Under the pieces are notes generated by a model. It searched no databases and had not been told where the DNA came from. It worked only from the letters and a program-made list of their open reading frames with translations. Positions 9,634-17,847 of a stretch of 41,318 nucleotides of DNA are shown piece by piece. Source of the DNA: an uncultured Eubacteriales bacterium (lineage in GTDB: Bacteria; Bacillota; Clostridia; Christensenellales; Aristaeellaceae); the NCBI GenBank assembly GCA_902764915.1, contig CACWXY010000032.1, positions 1 to 41,318 on the forward strand, given 5' to 3'. Position numbers and translations under genes: made by a program. The number at the start of each line of letters is the position of its first letter. The first letter of the stretch is position 1.

Positions 9634-11055
9634 TTATCTCCTGCGATGTTTCTTTTTCTTGGTCCCAGGACGCGTTTCCCGCTGCACAGGGCGTGAAAAG
9701 CCCTCTGTGGAATCCTTCTTGAACATGACCACCAATGTACGGAAGAGCAGTTTAATGTCACTCTGAATGGAGAAGTTTTCAATGTACATGAGGTCCAGCA
9801 TAAGCTTATCTTCCGGCGTTGTGTTATATTTGCCTTCAATCTGCGCATAGCCTGTCAGGCCTGCCTTCACTTTTTCCCGATAGACAAACGTCGGAAGCTG
9901 ATGCTTGTATTTTTCGACATTCTCCAGCATTTCCGGGCGAGGGCCCACCAGTGTCATATCTCCGATCAGGATATTGTACAGCTGTGGAAACTCATCTATA
10001 CGAAATCTGCGAAGAATCCTTCCAACCCGTGTAATGCGGTTATCATCCTTCTCCGCCGATACCTGATGTGCCTGCATGGATGCTTCCACTTTCATGGTGC
10101 GGAATTTACGGATCACAAACTTACGCCCGCCCACAGTCATGCGCTCCTGTCGAAAGATCACAGGCCTCCCATCCTCCAGAAGGATCAGCACAGCCGACAG
10201 AAGCATAATCGGAGAAAGCAGCACCAGCATCACCAGCGAAATACCGATGTCCATAAGACGTTTGACAATGCGCTGAAAGAGCGTCATTTTATGGTAATCC
10301 ATCTCCAGAAAAGGTGCATCATCCACAATCACCTGTTCTGCAGAAGCAATCAAAATATCCTGCAGACTGGCCTTGCACAATACATCCCTGTGCAGATCAT
10401 AGCAGATCTTCAGAAGATGTTCACTGGCACCCTCCGGCGCACCCGCAATAAAAACTGTCTCTGCATCCTCAATGCGTCGAGCAATATCCTCATAATACCA
10501 CAGTGCCACATCCTCCACATGCCACTGCAGACGGTAGTGATTCAGCTTATCCTCAATGACCGCCCGATCTTCCATGTCGCCGAGAATCAGAAGGCATTTT
10601 TTCGGCGGATAAATGGAGAAAAAGCGATGATTGCCGTATCGTACAATCGCGATAAGAAAAAGAAACTGCACAAGGAACGCCAGAATCAGCCACATAAAGT
10701 CCGGTCCGAAAAGTACCAGACGCTCCCGGTTGTTATCATTGACATTCATGATCTGCAGCTGCAGATACGTCACAGCATCCACACACAGAACACCCAGTGT
10801 CATGTTAGAAATGATAGGTTTGCTCTTTTTCCGTCCAATGGCATAGCCGCCATAGACCCCATGCATGGCTCCGGTCATGGCTGACCACGTCAATGCTGTC
10901 GTCGCCAGCGTACGGGACGGGTGCCGCAAAGGCCAGTTATTGATGCGCATGAACGCATAGAAAATCAAAAAGAGTCCGAGGTAAGTCAGGGTTTTCAGAA
11001 AGCCTACAATCAGGTCACCCTTATGGTTTCGGATGCCTGTTATCAGCCTTTTCAT
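9634..11055 (-). CDS. polyprenyl-phosphate sugar-1-phosphate transferase (exopolysaccharide priming)
   Basis: 473 residues, typical of the WcaJ/WbaP/EpsL-type family that moves a sugar-1-phosphate from a UDP-sugar to undecaprenyl phosphate, the first step of repeat-unit synthesis. Four hydrophobic segments lie within the first 130 residues, followed by a soluble middle domain (about 145-255). The catalytic domain starts with KRLMDIGISLVMLVLLSP, then VIFRQERMTVGGRKFVIRKF and DEFPQLYNILIGDMTLVGPRPE, all hallmarks of the bacterial sugar transferase domain. GAGGGGG precedes the ATG. It is the first gene of the minus-strand operon with nucleotidyltransferase and galE. Confidence 0.95.
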   Translation of the reverse strand: MKRLITGIRNHKGDLIVGFLKTLTYLGLFLIFYAFMRINNWPLRHPSRTLATTALTWSAMTGAMHGVYGGYAIGRKKSKPIISNMTLGVLCVDAVTYLQLQIMNVNDNNRERLVLFGPDFMWLILAFLVQFLFLIAIVRYGNHRFFSIYPPKKCLLILGDMEDRAVIEDKLNHYRLQWHVEDVALWYYEDIARRIEDAETVFIAGAPEGASEHLLKICYDLHRDVLCKASLQDILIASAEQVIVDDAPFLEMDYHKMTLFQRIVKRLMDIGISLVMLVLLSPIMLLSAVLILLEDGRPVIFRQERMTVGGRKFVIRKFRTMKVEASMQAHQVSAEKDDNRITRVGRILRRFRIDEFPQLYNILIGDMTLVGPRPEMLENVEKYKHQLPTFVYREKVKAGLTGYAQIEGKYNTTPEDKLMLDLMYIENFSIQSDIKLLFRTLVVMFKKDSTEGFSRPVQRETRPGTKKKKHRRR

Positions 11056-11087
11056 TTTTACACCCCCTCGCAGGTTGTTAGCAGTTC

Positions 11088-11116
11088 ATGTTAGCACGCA
11101 CGCCATAGAGTGTCAA
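11088..11116 (-). promoter_or_regulatory. promoter of the sugar transferase-galE operon
   Basis: On the minus strand, TTGACA (11116-11111) and TAACAT (11093-11088) are spaced by 17 bases, about 33 bases before the ATG at 11055. A second, weaker minus-strand TTGACA-17-TATGGC lies farther upstream. Confidence 0.8.
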
Positions 11117-11213
11117 GAAAATGCGGCATACATGCGCTGCGCTCCCTTTTTCCGGTGCGCCATACGTTCTGTAAACTTTTCTGTCAAGACTCGAAGCGAC
11201 TTCCCGCATTCGT

Positions 11214-11219
11214 TATAAT
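11214..11219 (+). promoter_or_regulatory. -10 element upstream of the GT-C-like gene
   Basis: Consensus TATAAT lies 40 bases before the ATG at 11259. No good -35 box is seen at 16-18 bases, so this may be an activator-dependent or weak promoter. Confidence 0.4.
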
Positions 11220-11258
11220 GAAAGCGCATTCCACAGACCCATCGGAGGATCAAACATT

Positions 11259-12488
11259 ATGCCACACATTTTCCGGAAGCATCCGCGGCATCCTCTTTGT
11301 CCGGACAGTTCCATCCTGCTCGCACCGCTATGTCTGCTTACCGTGCTCATGGTGCTTTCCTGCTTTACCGGGCTGTGGCCCTGGTCTCCCAATGTCTATA
11401 ACTCCTATGTACTGCAGGCTGATGCATGGCTGCATGGACATCTGGACCTTGGGCAGGATTACCCGTGGCTGGAACTGGCCATATATGATGGACAGTATTT
11501 TGTCTCTTTTCCGCCCTTTCCTTCCTATCTTTTGCTGCCCTTTGTCGCTGTATTCGGACCATCCTTTCCTGATGGGATTCTCTCGATTTTTGTCTCGCTT
11601 CTTGGCATCTCCGTAGCAGCACGCATATGCGTTTTTACAACCGGCAAAGGACCGCAGACACTTTTTTACCCCCTGTTTCTTTATCTGGGCACAGGTTTTC
11701 TCTTTCTTGCCCATACACCCTGGACATGGTTTTTGGCCCAATCCTTATGCTTTACACTCTCCCTGTGCGCCATAGACTGTGCTCTTCACAACCGCGGCGG
11801 ATGGTCTCTCACGCTCTGGGCCTGCAGTGTGGGCTGTCGTCCTTTCTCTCTGCTTTTTCTGCCCGTTCTCATCGTCATTCTCTATCGCAACCGGCACCCG
11901 CGCCATCCCGTGCGCTGGGTCATGCAGCACCTTTCCTGGGCAATCGGTCCTTTGCTGATCGCCAGTTCATACATGGCACTGAATTACCTGCGATTTGGAA
12001 ATGTGCTGGAGTTCGGTCATAACTATCTCCCGGAATTTGTCCGCGCGGAATATGGCCAGTTTTCCCTCCGCTATCTTCCGGATCATCTGCGTATGCTCCT
12101 GCGGCTGCCCTCCTATGACACTTCTTCCGGTCGTCTTGTAATCGATCATGTGGAGACGACTCTTCTGCCCATGGAAAACCCCATGCTTGTGACATTTGTG
12201 CTGGCACTGATTCTGTTTCATCGCTCACCTTGCACACAGAAGCCTTCCATGCGCTGCCTGCTCCCTGTACTGTGCCTGATTCATATGCTCCTTACGTGCA
12301 TGCATCGGACACTGGGTGCCTTCCAGTACGGGAACCGATACTTTCTGGACAGTATGCCCTACATGTTTCTGGGAATCATTGAATGGAAGGGAGAGGATCC
12401 CCGCTTTACCCGCATGCAGTGGCCTCTTTTTGCCCTTGGATTCTCGCTGAGTCTGCTCGGCACAGTGACTGCATACAACGGCTGGTAA
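11259..12488 (+). CDS. multi-pass membrane protein, GT-C-type glycosyltransferase-like
   Basis: 409 residues with about nine to eleven hydrophobic segments from residue 19 onward. The segment VLQADAWLHGHLDLGQ followed by YFVSFPPFPSYLLLP matches the first outer loop and second helix usually seen in polyprenyl-phosphate-sugar-dependent (GT-C, PMT-like) transferases, where an acidic residue in that loop is catalytic. Here candidates are Asp in QADAW or QDYPW. Substrate is unknown. GGAGG lies 10 bases before the start. It diverges from the polysaccharide operon across a 200-base gap, which fits a role in decorating a cell-surface glycan. Confidence 0.85.
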   Translation: MPHIFRKHPRHPLCPDSSILLAPLCLLTVLMVLSCFTGLWPWSPNVYNSYVLQADAWLHGHLDLGQDYPWLELAIYDGQYFVSFPPFPSYLLLPFVAVFGPSFPDGILSIFVSLLGISVAARICVFTTGKGPQTLFYPLFLYLGTGFLFLAHTPWTWFLAQSLCFTLSLCAIDCALHNRGGWSLTLWACSVGCRPFSLLFLPVLIVILYRNRHPRHPVRWVMQHLSWAIGPLLIASSYMALNYLRFGNVLEFGHNYLPEFVRAEYGQFSLRYLPDHLRMLLRLPSYDTSSGRLVIDHVETTLLPMENPMLVTFVLALILFHRSPCTQKPSMRCLLPVLCLIHMLLTCMHRTLGAFQYGNRYFLDSMPYMFLGIIEWKGEDPRFTRMQWPLFALGFSLSLLGTVTAYNGW

Positions 12489-12526
12489 CGCATCTGCACA
12501 GCAGCATTGTTTTCCTGTTGTCCGGT

Positions 12527-12544
12527 CATCTGCAGACGCAGATG
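12527..12544. repeat. hairpin in the GT-C/alpha-galactosidase gap
   Basis: CATCTGC (12527-12533) and GCAGATG (12538-12544) form a 7-bp stem with a 4-base loop; a further GCATCTGC lies at 12490-12497. No T tract follows, so it is not a standard terminator. It is 20 bases upstream of the next promoter. Confidence 0.4.
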
Positions 12545-12563
12545 CAGTTTCTGCAGCGGATAC

Positions 12564-12592
12564 TTGTCTGCTGTCCCCTGAATGACTATACT
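12564..12592 (+). promoter_or_regulatory. promoter of the alpha-galactosidase gene
   Basis: TTGTCT (12564-12569) and TATACT (12587-12592) with a 17-base spacer, about 48 bases before the start codon. Confidence 0.7.
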
Positions 12593-12639
12593 TTTTTCTA
12601 CTCCAGGCAACGCCTGACACTATGAAGGAGGCAATTCTC

Positions 12640-13896
12640 ATGCTTGCCGCAAACCCTCCCATGGGATGGAACAGTTGGGACTGTTACGGTGCTTCCGTGG
12701 ATGAGAACACGGTCCGCCAGAACGCCGCTTACATGGCAGAACACCTGAAACCGTATGGCTGGGAGTACATCGTCGTCGATATCCAGTGGTATCAGCCGAC
12801 AGCAAAAACACATGAATACGAACCGTTTGCTCCGCTGCATATGGATGCCAACGGCCGTCTGTATCCTGCCGTGAATCGGTTTCCCTCCTCTGCCGACGGG
12901 GCCGGTTTCAAGCCGCTGGCAGATTATGTGCACTCTCTTGGACTCAAGTTCGGCATTCATATCATGCGCGGACTGCCGCGTATGGCCGCACATAATCATC
13001 TGCCTATTGCCGATTCTTCCCTCAACTGTGCGCAGGCCGCTCTCTCCCAGTCTGTCTGCCAGTGGAATCCGGATATGTACGGTCTGCGCTGCAGCGAAGA
13101 GATTCGCGGCGAAAACCCCGGAAGAGCCTACTACGCATCCATTTTCCGCCTCTATGCCCAGTGGGGCGTTGACTTTGTCAAGTGTGATGACATCGCCCGG
13201 GAATACCCGCAATGTGAAAAAGAGATCGAAATCATTTCTGAAGCCTGCCGGCACTGCGGCCGAGACATTGTACTAAGTCTTTCTCCCGGACCCGCTCCCG
13301 TGGAAAGAGCCGAACACCTGAAAGCCTATGCCAATATGTGGCGGATCACGGATGATTTCTGGGATCAGTGGGATCTTCTGCGTAAGATGTTTGAACGCGC
13401 AGAAAAATGGTGTATCCATGCCGGCCCGGGGCATTGGCCCGACGCTGATATGCTCCCGCTGGGTGCGCTTCGTCAGGACTACAGTCAGGATGACTGGACG
13501 CACTTTACGCCTGACGAGCAGAAGACCATGATGACCCTGTGGTGTATGATGCGCTCCCCGCTGATGCTCGGATGTGAAATGACCAAGCTGGATGAGCCGA
13601 CGCTCGCGCTTATCACAAACCGTGACGTACTGGACATAGAAAAAACGACCTATTGCGGTCATCCGCTTTATACTACCGATACCGCCAGTCTCTGGATTGC
13701 CCCTGAAAGATGCGGAAACGGATTGTACGTTGCTTTATTCAACCTTTCAGACTGCGCACTGCAGGGATGCGTGACCGAAGACTCGCTCGAAAGGCCGGTT
13801 ACCAGGGCCAGAGAGCTTTGGACAGGGCAATCGTGCTCAGGATCACTTCAGGCACACATTGCCCCGCATGGGTGCTGCGTCTGGCGAATTGAATGA
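12640..13896 (+). CDS. alpha-galactosidase-like glycoside hydrolase, family GH27
   Basis: 418 residues. NPPMGWNSWDCYGASVDE at the N-terminus is the GH27/GH36 clan-D barrel signature. VDFVKCDD (Asp183) sits at the nucleophile, where most GH27 members have KYDNC. MWRITDDFWDQW (Asp238/239) carries the acid/base. A C-terminal beta domain follows from about residue 345. The start at 12640 is chosen because AAGGAGG lies 8 bases upstream; the in-frame ATG at 12622 lies upstream of that site. No signal peptide is seen, so it is probably cytosolic and acts on imported alpha-linked galactosides. Family members also include alpha-N-acetylgalactosaminidases, so specificity is open. Confidence 0.92.
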   Translation: MLAANPPMGWNSWDCYGASVDENTVRQNAAYMAEHLKPYGWEYIVVDIQWYQPTAKTHEYEPFAPLHMDANGRLYPAVNRFPSSADGAGFKPLADYVHSLGLKFGIHIMRGLPRMAAHNHLPIADSSLNCAQAALSQSVCQWNPDMYGLRCSEEIRGENPGRAYYASIFRLYAQWGVDFVKCDDIAREYPQCEKEIEIISEACRHCGRDIVLSLSPGPAPVERAEHLKAYANMWRITDDFWDQWDLLRKMFERAEKWCIHAGPGHWPDADMLPLGALRQDYSQDDWTHFTPDEQKTMMTLWCMMRSPLMLGCEMTKLDEPTLALITNRDVLDIEKTTYCGHPLYTTDTASLWIAPERCGNGLYVALFNLSDCALQGCVTEDSLERPVTRARELWTGQSCSGSLQAHIAPHGCCVWRIE

Positions 13897-13902
13897 CCGG
13901 GA

Positions 13903-13934
13903 GGAGGAAACAGCATGTCTGCTTCCTCCTTTTA
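13903..13934 (+). terminator. intrinsic terminator after the GH27 gene
   Basis: An 11-base stem (13903-13913 with 13919-13929, one mismatch) and 5-base loop are followed by TTTTAT. It begins 6 bases after the stop codon. Confidence 0.85.
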
Positions 13935-14002
13935 TGAAATTTATGAGTTCTTTTTTTCTTCATGAATATCAGATCTTTCCCGTACTTTAAGAAGTTTGTC
14001 TC

Positions 14003-14031
14003 TTGACCATCATGCTCCTATTCCTTATCAT
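14003..14031 (+). promoter_or_regulatory. promoter of the XRE-ImmA pair
   Basis: TTGACC (14003-14008), 17 bases, TATCAT (14026-14031), about 40 bases before the XRE start codon. Short partly symmetric CATGC/GCATG half-sites flank the -10 box and could be the repressor's operator; this is only a suggestion. Confidence 0.65.
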
Positions 14032-14071
14032 ATGGCATGCTAAAATGACCGGCAGAAAAGGAGAGGCAGTC

Positions 14072-14527
14072 ATGGATCTTTTTGCGCAGAACCTTCGCAG
14101 AATCCGCAAGGAAAAAGGACTGAACCAGAGTGCACTCGGCGACAGAATCGGCGTATCACAGCGCACCATTACAGACTATGAAACCGGGAAGCGCAAGCCC
14201 CATCGCTCTACGCTCCAAAGGCTTCTGGAAGCACTGGACATTTCCGAGTCTGCCCTTTATCGGGATCCGCATCTAAGTGACGCTTCCAATGATGCACGGG
14301 AAGCTGCCATTGAAAAGGCGCGTCTCGCCTATGGTTCACGAGGAGAAAGGGAACTGAGTGATCTGTTATCCCGCAATGCCATGCTCTTTGCCGGCGGAAA
14401 GCTTTCTGAAGAAGCCAAGGATGCTTTCTATGAAGCGATTACCGTTGCCTATCTCACTGCCAAGGAAGAAGCAAGCCATCGATCCGTCACGGCTTCACTG
14501 TCCGCAAACAGCGAGGTGTCTGTCTGA
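14072..14527 (+). CDS. XRE-family transcriptional regulator
   Basis: 151 residues. An N-terminal helix-turn-helix (about residues 5-60) reads LRRIRKEKGLNQSALGDRIG, then VSQRTITDYETGKRKP, a textbook XRE/Cro-C1 domain. The C-terminal half is helical and unrecognised. The start at 14072 has AAAGGAGAG at good spacing; upstream in-frame ATGs do not. The stop overlaps the start of the ImmA-type protease gene by one base. That pairing is known from ICEBs1 and deinococcal systems, where the protease cleaves the XRE repressor after damage or stress signals. No integrase or phage gene is nearby, so this is an orphan or domesticated pair. Confidence 0.92.
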   Translation: MDLFAQNLRRIRKEKGLNQSALGDRIGVSQRTITDYETGKRKPHRSTLQRLLEALDISESALYRDPHLSDASNDAREAAIEKARLAYGSRGERELSDLLSRNAMLFAGGKLSEEAKDAFYEAITVAYLTAKEEASHRSVTASLSANSEVSV

Positions 14528-15078
14528 TGTCACTTTCTCTGCCATGGATTTCCGATGAAGTGCAAAGGCTGAAAAAACGCTTTCGGGTACAATCGCCGCA
14601 GGAGCTCTGTGACGCCCTGCACATCCTGATTCTCCATTCTCCCATGGGAACAGTGCCTGAGGCCTGCAAGGGCTTTACACTGTGTCAGGACGGTGTTTTT
14701 GTCATTTCCGTCAATGCAGACATGGGAGAGGATATGCAGAAATGGGTCCTGGCACATGAAACCGGTCATGCTGTACTGCATACTGCTCTGCTCCGGGACC
14801 ATCCGCTGCTTGATATCCATCCATTCTCCATGGAACATATACTGGAACGTGAAGCCAACCTCTTTGCTGCCGAATGGCTTCTGGACGATGCGGATATCAT
14901 GGAACTTGTCCATGACGGCCATGATTTTTATGCCATTGCCAGTCTTCTGCATGTTCCGCCTGTCCTGCTTGCATACAAGGTACAGTTTCTGGCCGGACGG
15001 GGCATTTCGCTCCTCTCCCCCATTCCAGGATGCGGAGACTTTCTCAGCGCACTGCCCCTTCAGGTTCCTGAAACATGA
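14527..15078 (+). CDS. ImmA/IrrE-family metallopeptidase
   Basis: 183 residues. LAHETGHAVLHT (about residues 77-88) contains the zinc-binding HExxH with the second His, and ILEREANLFAAEWLL (about 110-124) supplies the third, acidic ligand typical of the COG2856/ImmA family. The ATG overlaps the TGA of the XRE gene, so translation is coupled. The expected role is site-specific cleavage of the neighbouring XRE regulator. After the HExxH domain there is only a short helical tail, and no GAF-type sensor domain is present, unlike IrrE. Confidence 0.92.
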   Translation: MSLSLPWISDEVQRLKKRFRVQSPQELCDALHILILHSPMGTVPEACKGFTLCQDGVFVISVNADMGEDMQKWVLAHETGHAVLHTALLRDHPLLDIHPFSMEHILEREANLFAAEWLLDDADIMELVHDGHDFYAIASLLHVPPVLLAYKVQFLAGRGISLLSPIPGCGDFLSALPLQVPET

Positions 15079-15217
15079 ATCGAACATTCCGCTGTCTCCC
15101 GAGCCTTATTCTCACGGCATGGCCCATGGGATGGCCATTGCTTCCCCATGCAGCGGATGTGCCATGCTCGGAACCATATTTCCACGACATTTCTGTCCTG
15201 TAAAAGGAGATTACGCC

Positions 15218-15964
15218 ATGATTCATTCCTTTCTCATGATCGGCCAGTCCAATATGGCAGGACGCGGCACGATCGGCGAAGTGCCTCCCATCGGCAACAC
15301 GCATCTCAAGATGCTGCGCAACGGACGCTGGCAGCCCATGACATCCCCCGTCAACCCTGACCGTATCTTCTCCGGTATCTCCCTGGCAGAAAGCTTTGCC
15401 GACGCCTATCAGAAATCCCATGATGTGGATGTCGGTCTGATACCCTGTGCAGATGGCGGAACGCAGATCCGGCAATGGGCAGAAGGCGGGCTCCTGTTTG
15501 ACCATGCCGTATGCCAGGCCAGGCTGGCCATGCGCACATCGAATCTGGCCGGTGTATTATGGCATCAAGGTGAATCTGACTGTCATCCCGGCCTTTGTGA
15601 GACATATCTCTCCCATCTGGAAGGCTTCTACGAAGCACTGTGCCGTGCGCTGGATCTGGCACGCACACCCTTTATTGTCGGCGGACTGGGAGATTATCTG
15701 CATGCCCTTCCGGAAGAAGATCGGTATGTGGATGACGTAAATGCGCAGATTCTGGCCTTTGTACAGGCCCATCCCATGACAGCCTTTGCCTCCGCCAGAG
15801 GACTGGAAGGAAAAAGCGATCATCTGCACTTTACAGCAGCCAGCGCCCGTGCCTTGGGTCTACGCTATTATGATGCCTTTCTCTCCATTGAGCCCAGGAA
15901 CCGACATTTTGAAGAAAAGCCGTGTGAGGATGACGCCCTGCGCACTGCCATAGATGCACTGTAA
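15218..15964 (+). CDS. SGNH/SASA-type carbohydrate esterase
   Basis: 248 residues. The start has AAAAGGAGA 6-7 bases upstream. FLMIGQSNMAGRG (Ser11) is the nucleophile block of the sialate O-acetylesterase/CE6-like SGNH fold. LWHQGESD (about residues 115-122) is the oxyanion/third block, and SDHLHFTAAS (about 211-220) supplies the Asp-His pair. It probably removes acetyl groups from sugars or xylan. There is no signal peptide, which suggests action on imported oligosaccharides. The 139-base gap before it contains short inverted repeats (ATGGCC/GGCCAT) but no clear promoter. A terminator follows at 16010-16037. Confidence 0.88.
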   Translation: MIHSFLMIGQSNMAGRGTIGEVPPIGNTHLKMLRNGRWQPMTSPVNPDRIFSGISLAESFADAYQKSHDVDVGLIPCADGGTQIRQWAEGGLLFDHAVCQARLAMRTSNLAGVLWHQGESDCHPGLCETYLSHLEGFYEALCRALDLARTPFIVGGLGDYLHALPEEDRYVDDVNAQILAFVQAHPMTAFASARGLEGKSDHLHFTAASARALGLRYYDAFLSIEPRNRHFEEKPCEDDALRTAIDAL

Positions 15965-15979
15965 GCTGTCTGATGCAAA

Positions 15980-16008
15980 TTGACAGTCCCCTGGCACTGG
16001 TTTATGAT
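15980..16008 (+). promoter_or_regulatory. promoter of the ABC exporter operon
   Basis: TTGACA (15980-15985), 17 bases, TATGAT (16003-16008). The predicted start of transcription, about 16015, falls inside the left arm of the terminator hairpin of the preceding gene. Confidence 0.75.
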
Positions 16009-16009
16009 A

Positions 16010-16037
16010 AGTCCGAAACTGATCGGGCTTTTCTTTT
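16010..16037 (+). terminator. intrinsic terminator after the esterase gene, overlapping the ABC promoter start
   Basis: A 7-base stem (16010-16016 with 16023-16029, one G-U pair), 6-base loop and TTTTCTTTT. Transcripts from the promoter at 15980-16008 would lack most of the left arm and escape it, while read-through from the esterase would be stopped. Confidence 0.7.
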
Positions 16038-16080
16038 GCGGTCCTCACACCGAAGTGTCCTCTTTGTACAGGAGTGTTTC

Positions 16081-17847
16081 ATGAGACAGGAACTGAAGCT
16101 GGCAGCCCATTACATCCGGAAGTATCTGTGGATGTATATCCTCGGCATTCTCTCATTACTGGCCGTTGACGTCGTGCTTGTAATAATTCCCCGTCTTACC
16201 GGGGACATCACGGATGGGCTCACCCAGGGAATTCTGGACATGTCCGGCGTATGGCACATTGCACTGCGCATTCTCGCCTTTGGTGGAATCGTCACGCTCG
16301 GACGTTTCGGCTGGCGATTCTTTCTGTTCGGTTCATCCCGTCTGATCGAGCGTGACCTGCGTAACCAGATGTTTTCCCATCTGGAAACGCTCTCCCAGCA
16401 CTATTTCAATGAACACAAGACCGGTGATCTGATGGCGCATTTCACCAATGACCTGCAGGCCGTACGCCAGCTTCTCGGCATGACGATCATTACGACCTTT
16501 GACGCATCTGTAATGCTGATACTGGTACTTACCAACATGATCCGATATGTCTCTCCCCGACTTACCATTGTCGCTGTTCTTCCCATGATTGCGATTATCT
16601 TCGGCGATATCTTTTTCGGCAAAGCCATGCACAAGCGTTTTCTGGCACGTCAGGAAGCGTTTTCCCTGCTTACGGACCATGTGCAGGAAACCGTCAGCGG
16701 CATACGGGTCATCAAAGCGTTTGTCCAGGAACGCAAGCAGCTGCGTGCCTTTGCCAAGGTCAATGCGCATACGCGAGAAAAGAACATGAGCGTTGTCCGT
16801 CTGGTCGCACTGGTCATTCCGCTTCTGGACCTGGTCATCGGTATTTCCATACTCCTGACTCTGCTCTATGGCGGCCGGCTTGCCATTGAAGGCCAGATTA
16901 CACTGGGGCAGTTTGTCGCTTTCAATACATACGTGGATATGCTTGTCTGGCCCATGATTGCCGTCGGAGAATGCATATCTTCCATCTCTCAGGGTATGGC
17001 CAGCCTCAAGCGCATCTGTCAGATTCTGAAGGAAAAGCCCGAGATTGTAGATGAAAGCGACGGTTTCCCGCGTCATCTGAAAGGAAAAATCACCTTCTCC
17101 GATCTTTCCTTTACCTACCCCGGAACACAGCACCCCGCGCTTTCCCACATCAGTCTGACCGTTCAAAGCGGAGAAACGCTGGCCATTATCGGGCGTACCG
17201 GCAGCGGCAAAACAACGGTCGCCAATCTTCTGGAACGTCTGTACGATACCGAACGTCCGGAAATGATTCAGATTGACGATATCCCACTGCGTCTGATTCC
17301 ACTGGATGTTCTTCATGAAGATCTGGCCTATGTCCCGCAGGATAATTTCCTGTTTTCTGATACCGTGGAGCGAAATATTGCCTTTGGCTGTCCGGATGCC
17401 ACAGCAGCTTCCATTGAGCAGGCCGCAAAGGATGCCTGCGTGCATGACAATATTATCGACTTTCCCAACGGCTACGAAACATTGCTCGGCGAACGCGGTG
17501 TCACAATCTCCGGCGGACAGAAGCAGCGCACAAGTATTGCCCGTGCGCTGCTGCGGGACGCACCTGTTCTGATTATGGATGACGCACTGTCCGCTGTGGA
17601 TACAGATACAGAAGAACAGATTCTGACCAACCTTTCTCGACTGCGTGCCGGAAAAACCACGGTTCTGATTGCGCACCGCATCTCGACCATTCAGCATGCC
17701 GATCATATTCTGGTTCTGGAGGACGGAGCCATGGCTGAATATGGCACACACCGTGAACTGATGGATGCTCATGGCATCTATCGAGCCATCTGGGAAAAAC
17801 AGCAGCTGGAAAAGCAGCTCCACGAGGAAGGCGGTGCCATATCATGA
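16081..17847 (+). CDS. heterodimeric ABC exporter, subunit with degenerate catalytic site
   Basis: 588 residues: a six-helix exporter membrane domain (about 1-310) and a nucleotide-binding domain (about 335-585). Walker A GRTGSGKTT is at 371-379 and the signature SGGQ at 477-480. In Walker B IMDD the catalytic Glu is replaced by Asp501; the H-loop His is His532. This substitution is characteristic of one half of LmrCD/BmrCD/TM287-288-type heterodimers. The start at 16081 has AGGAGTG upstream. The stop overlaps the next ABC gene by ATGA. The substrate is unknown: drug, peptide or lipid export are all possible. Confidence 0.95.
   Translation: MRQELKLAAHYIRKYLWMYILGILSLLAVDVVLVIIPRLTGDITDGLTQGILDMSGVWHIALRILAFGGIVTLGRFGWRFFLFGSSRLIERDLRNQMFSHLETLSQHYFNEHKTGDLMAHFTNDLQAVRQLLGMTIITTFDASVMLILVLTNMIRYVSPRLTIVAVLPMIAIIFGDIFFGKAMHKRFLARQEAFSLLTDHVQETVSGIRVIKAFVQERKQLRAFAKVNAHTREKNMSVVRLVALVIPLLDLVIGISILLTLLYGGRLAIEGQITLGQFVAFNTYVDMLVWPMIAVGECISSISQGMASLKRICQILKEKPEIVDESDGFPRHLKGKITFSDLSFTYPGTQHPALSHISLTVQSGETLAIIGRTGSGKTTVANLLERLYDTERPEMIQIDDIPLRLIPLDVLHEDLAYVPQDNFLFSDTVERNIAFGCPDATAASIEQAAKDACVHDNIIDFPNGYETLLGERGVTISGGQKQRTSIARALLRDAPVLIMDDALSAVDTDTEEQILTNLSRLRAGKTTVLIAHRISTIQHADHILVLEDGAMAEYGTHRELMDAHGIYRAIWEKQQLEKQLHEEGGAIS

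Noticed and set aside
14003..15078. Prophage
   Set aside because: Only the XRE/ImmA pair is present; no integrase, structural, lysis or packaging genes are nearby.
16333..17823. Long open frame (about 496 codons) antisense to the first ABC subunit
   Set aside because: It mirrors the codon structure of the ABC gene, has no ribosome binding site or family motif, and its composition is unlike a protein (many Cys, His and Gln).
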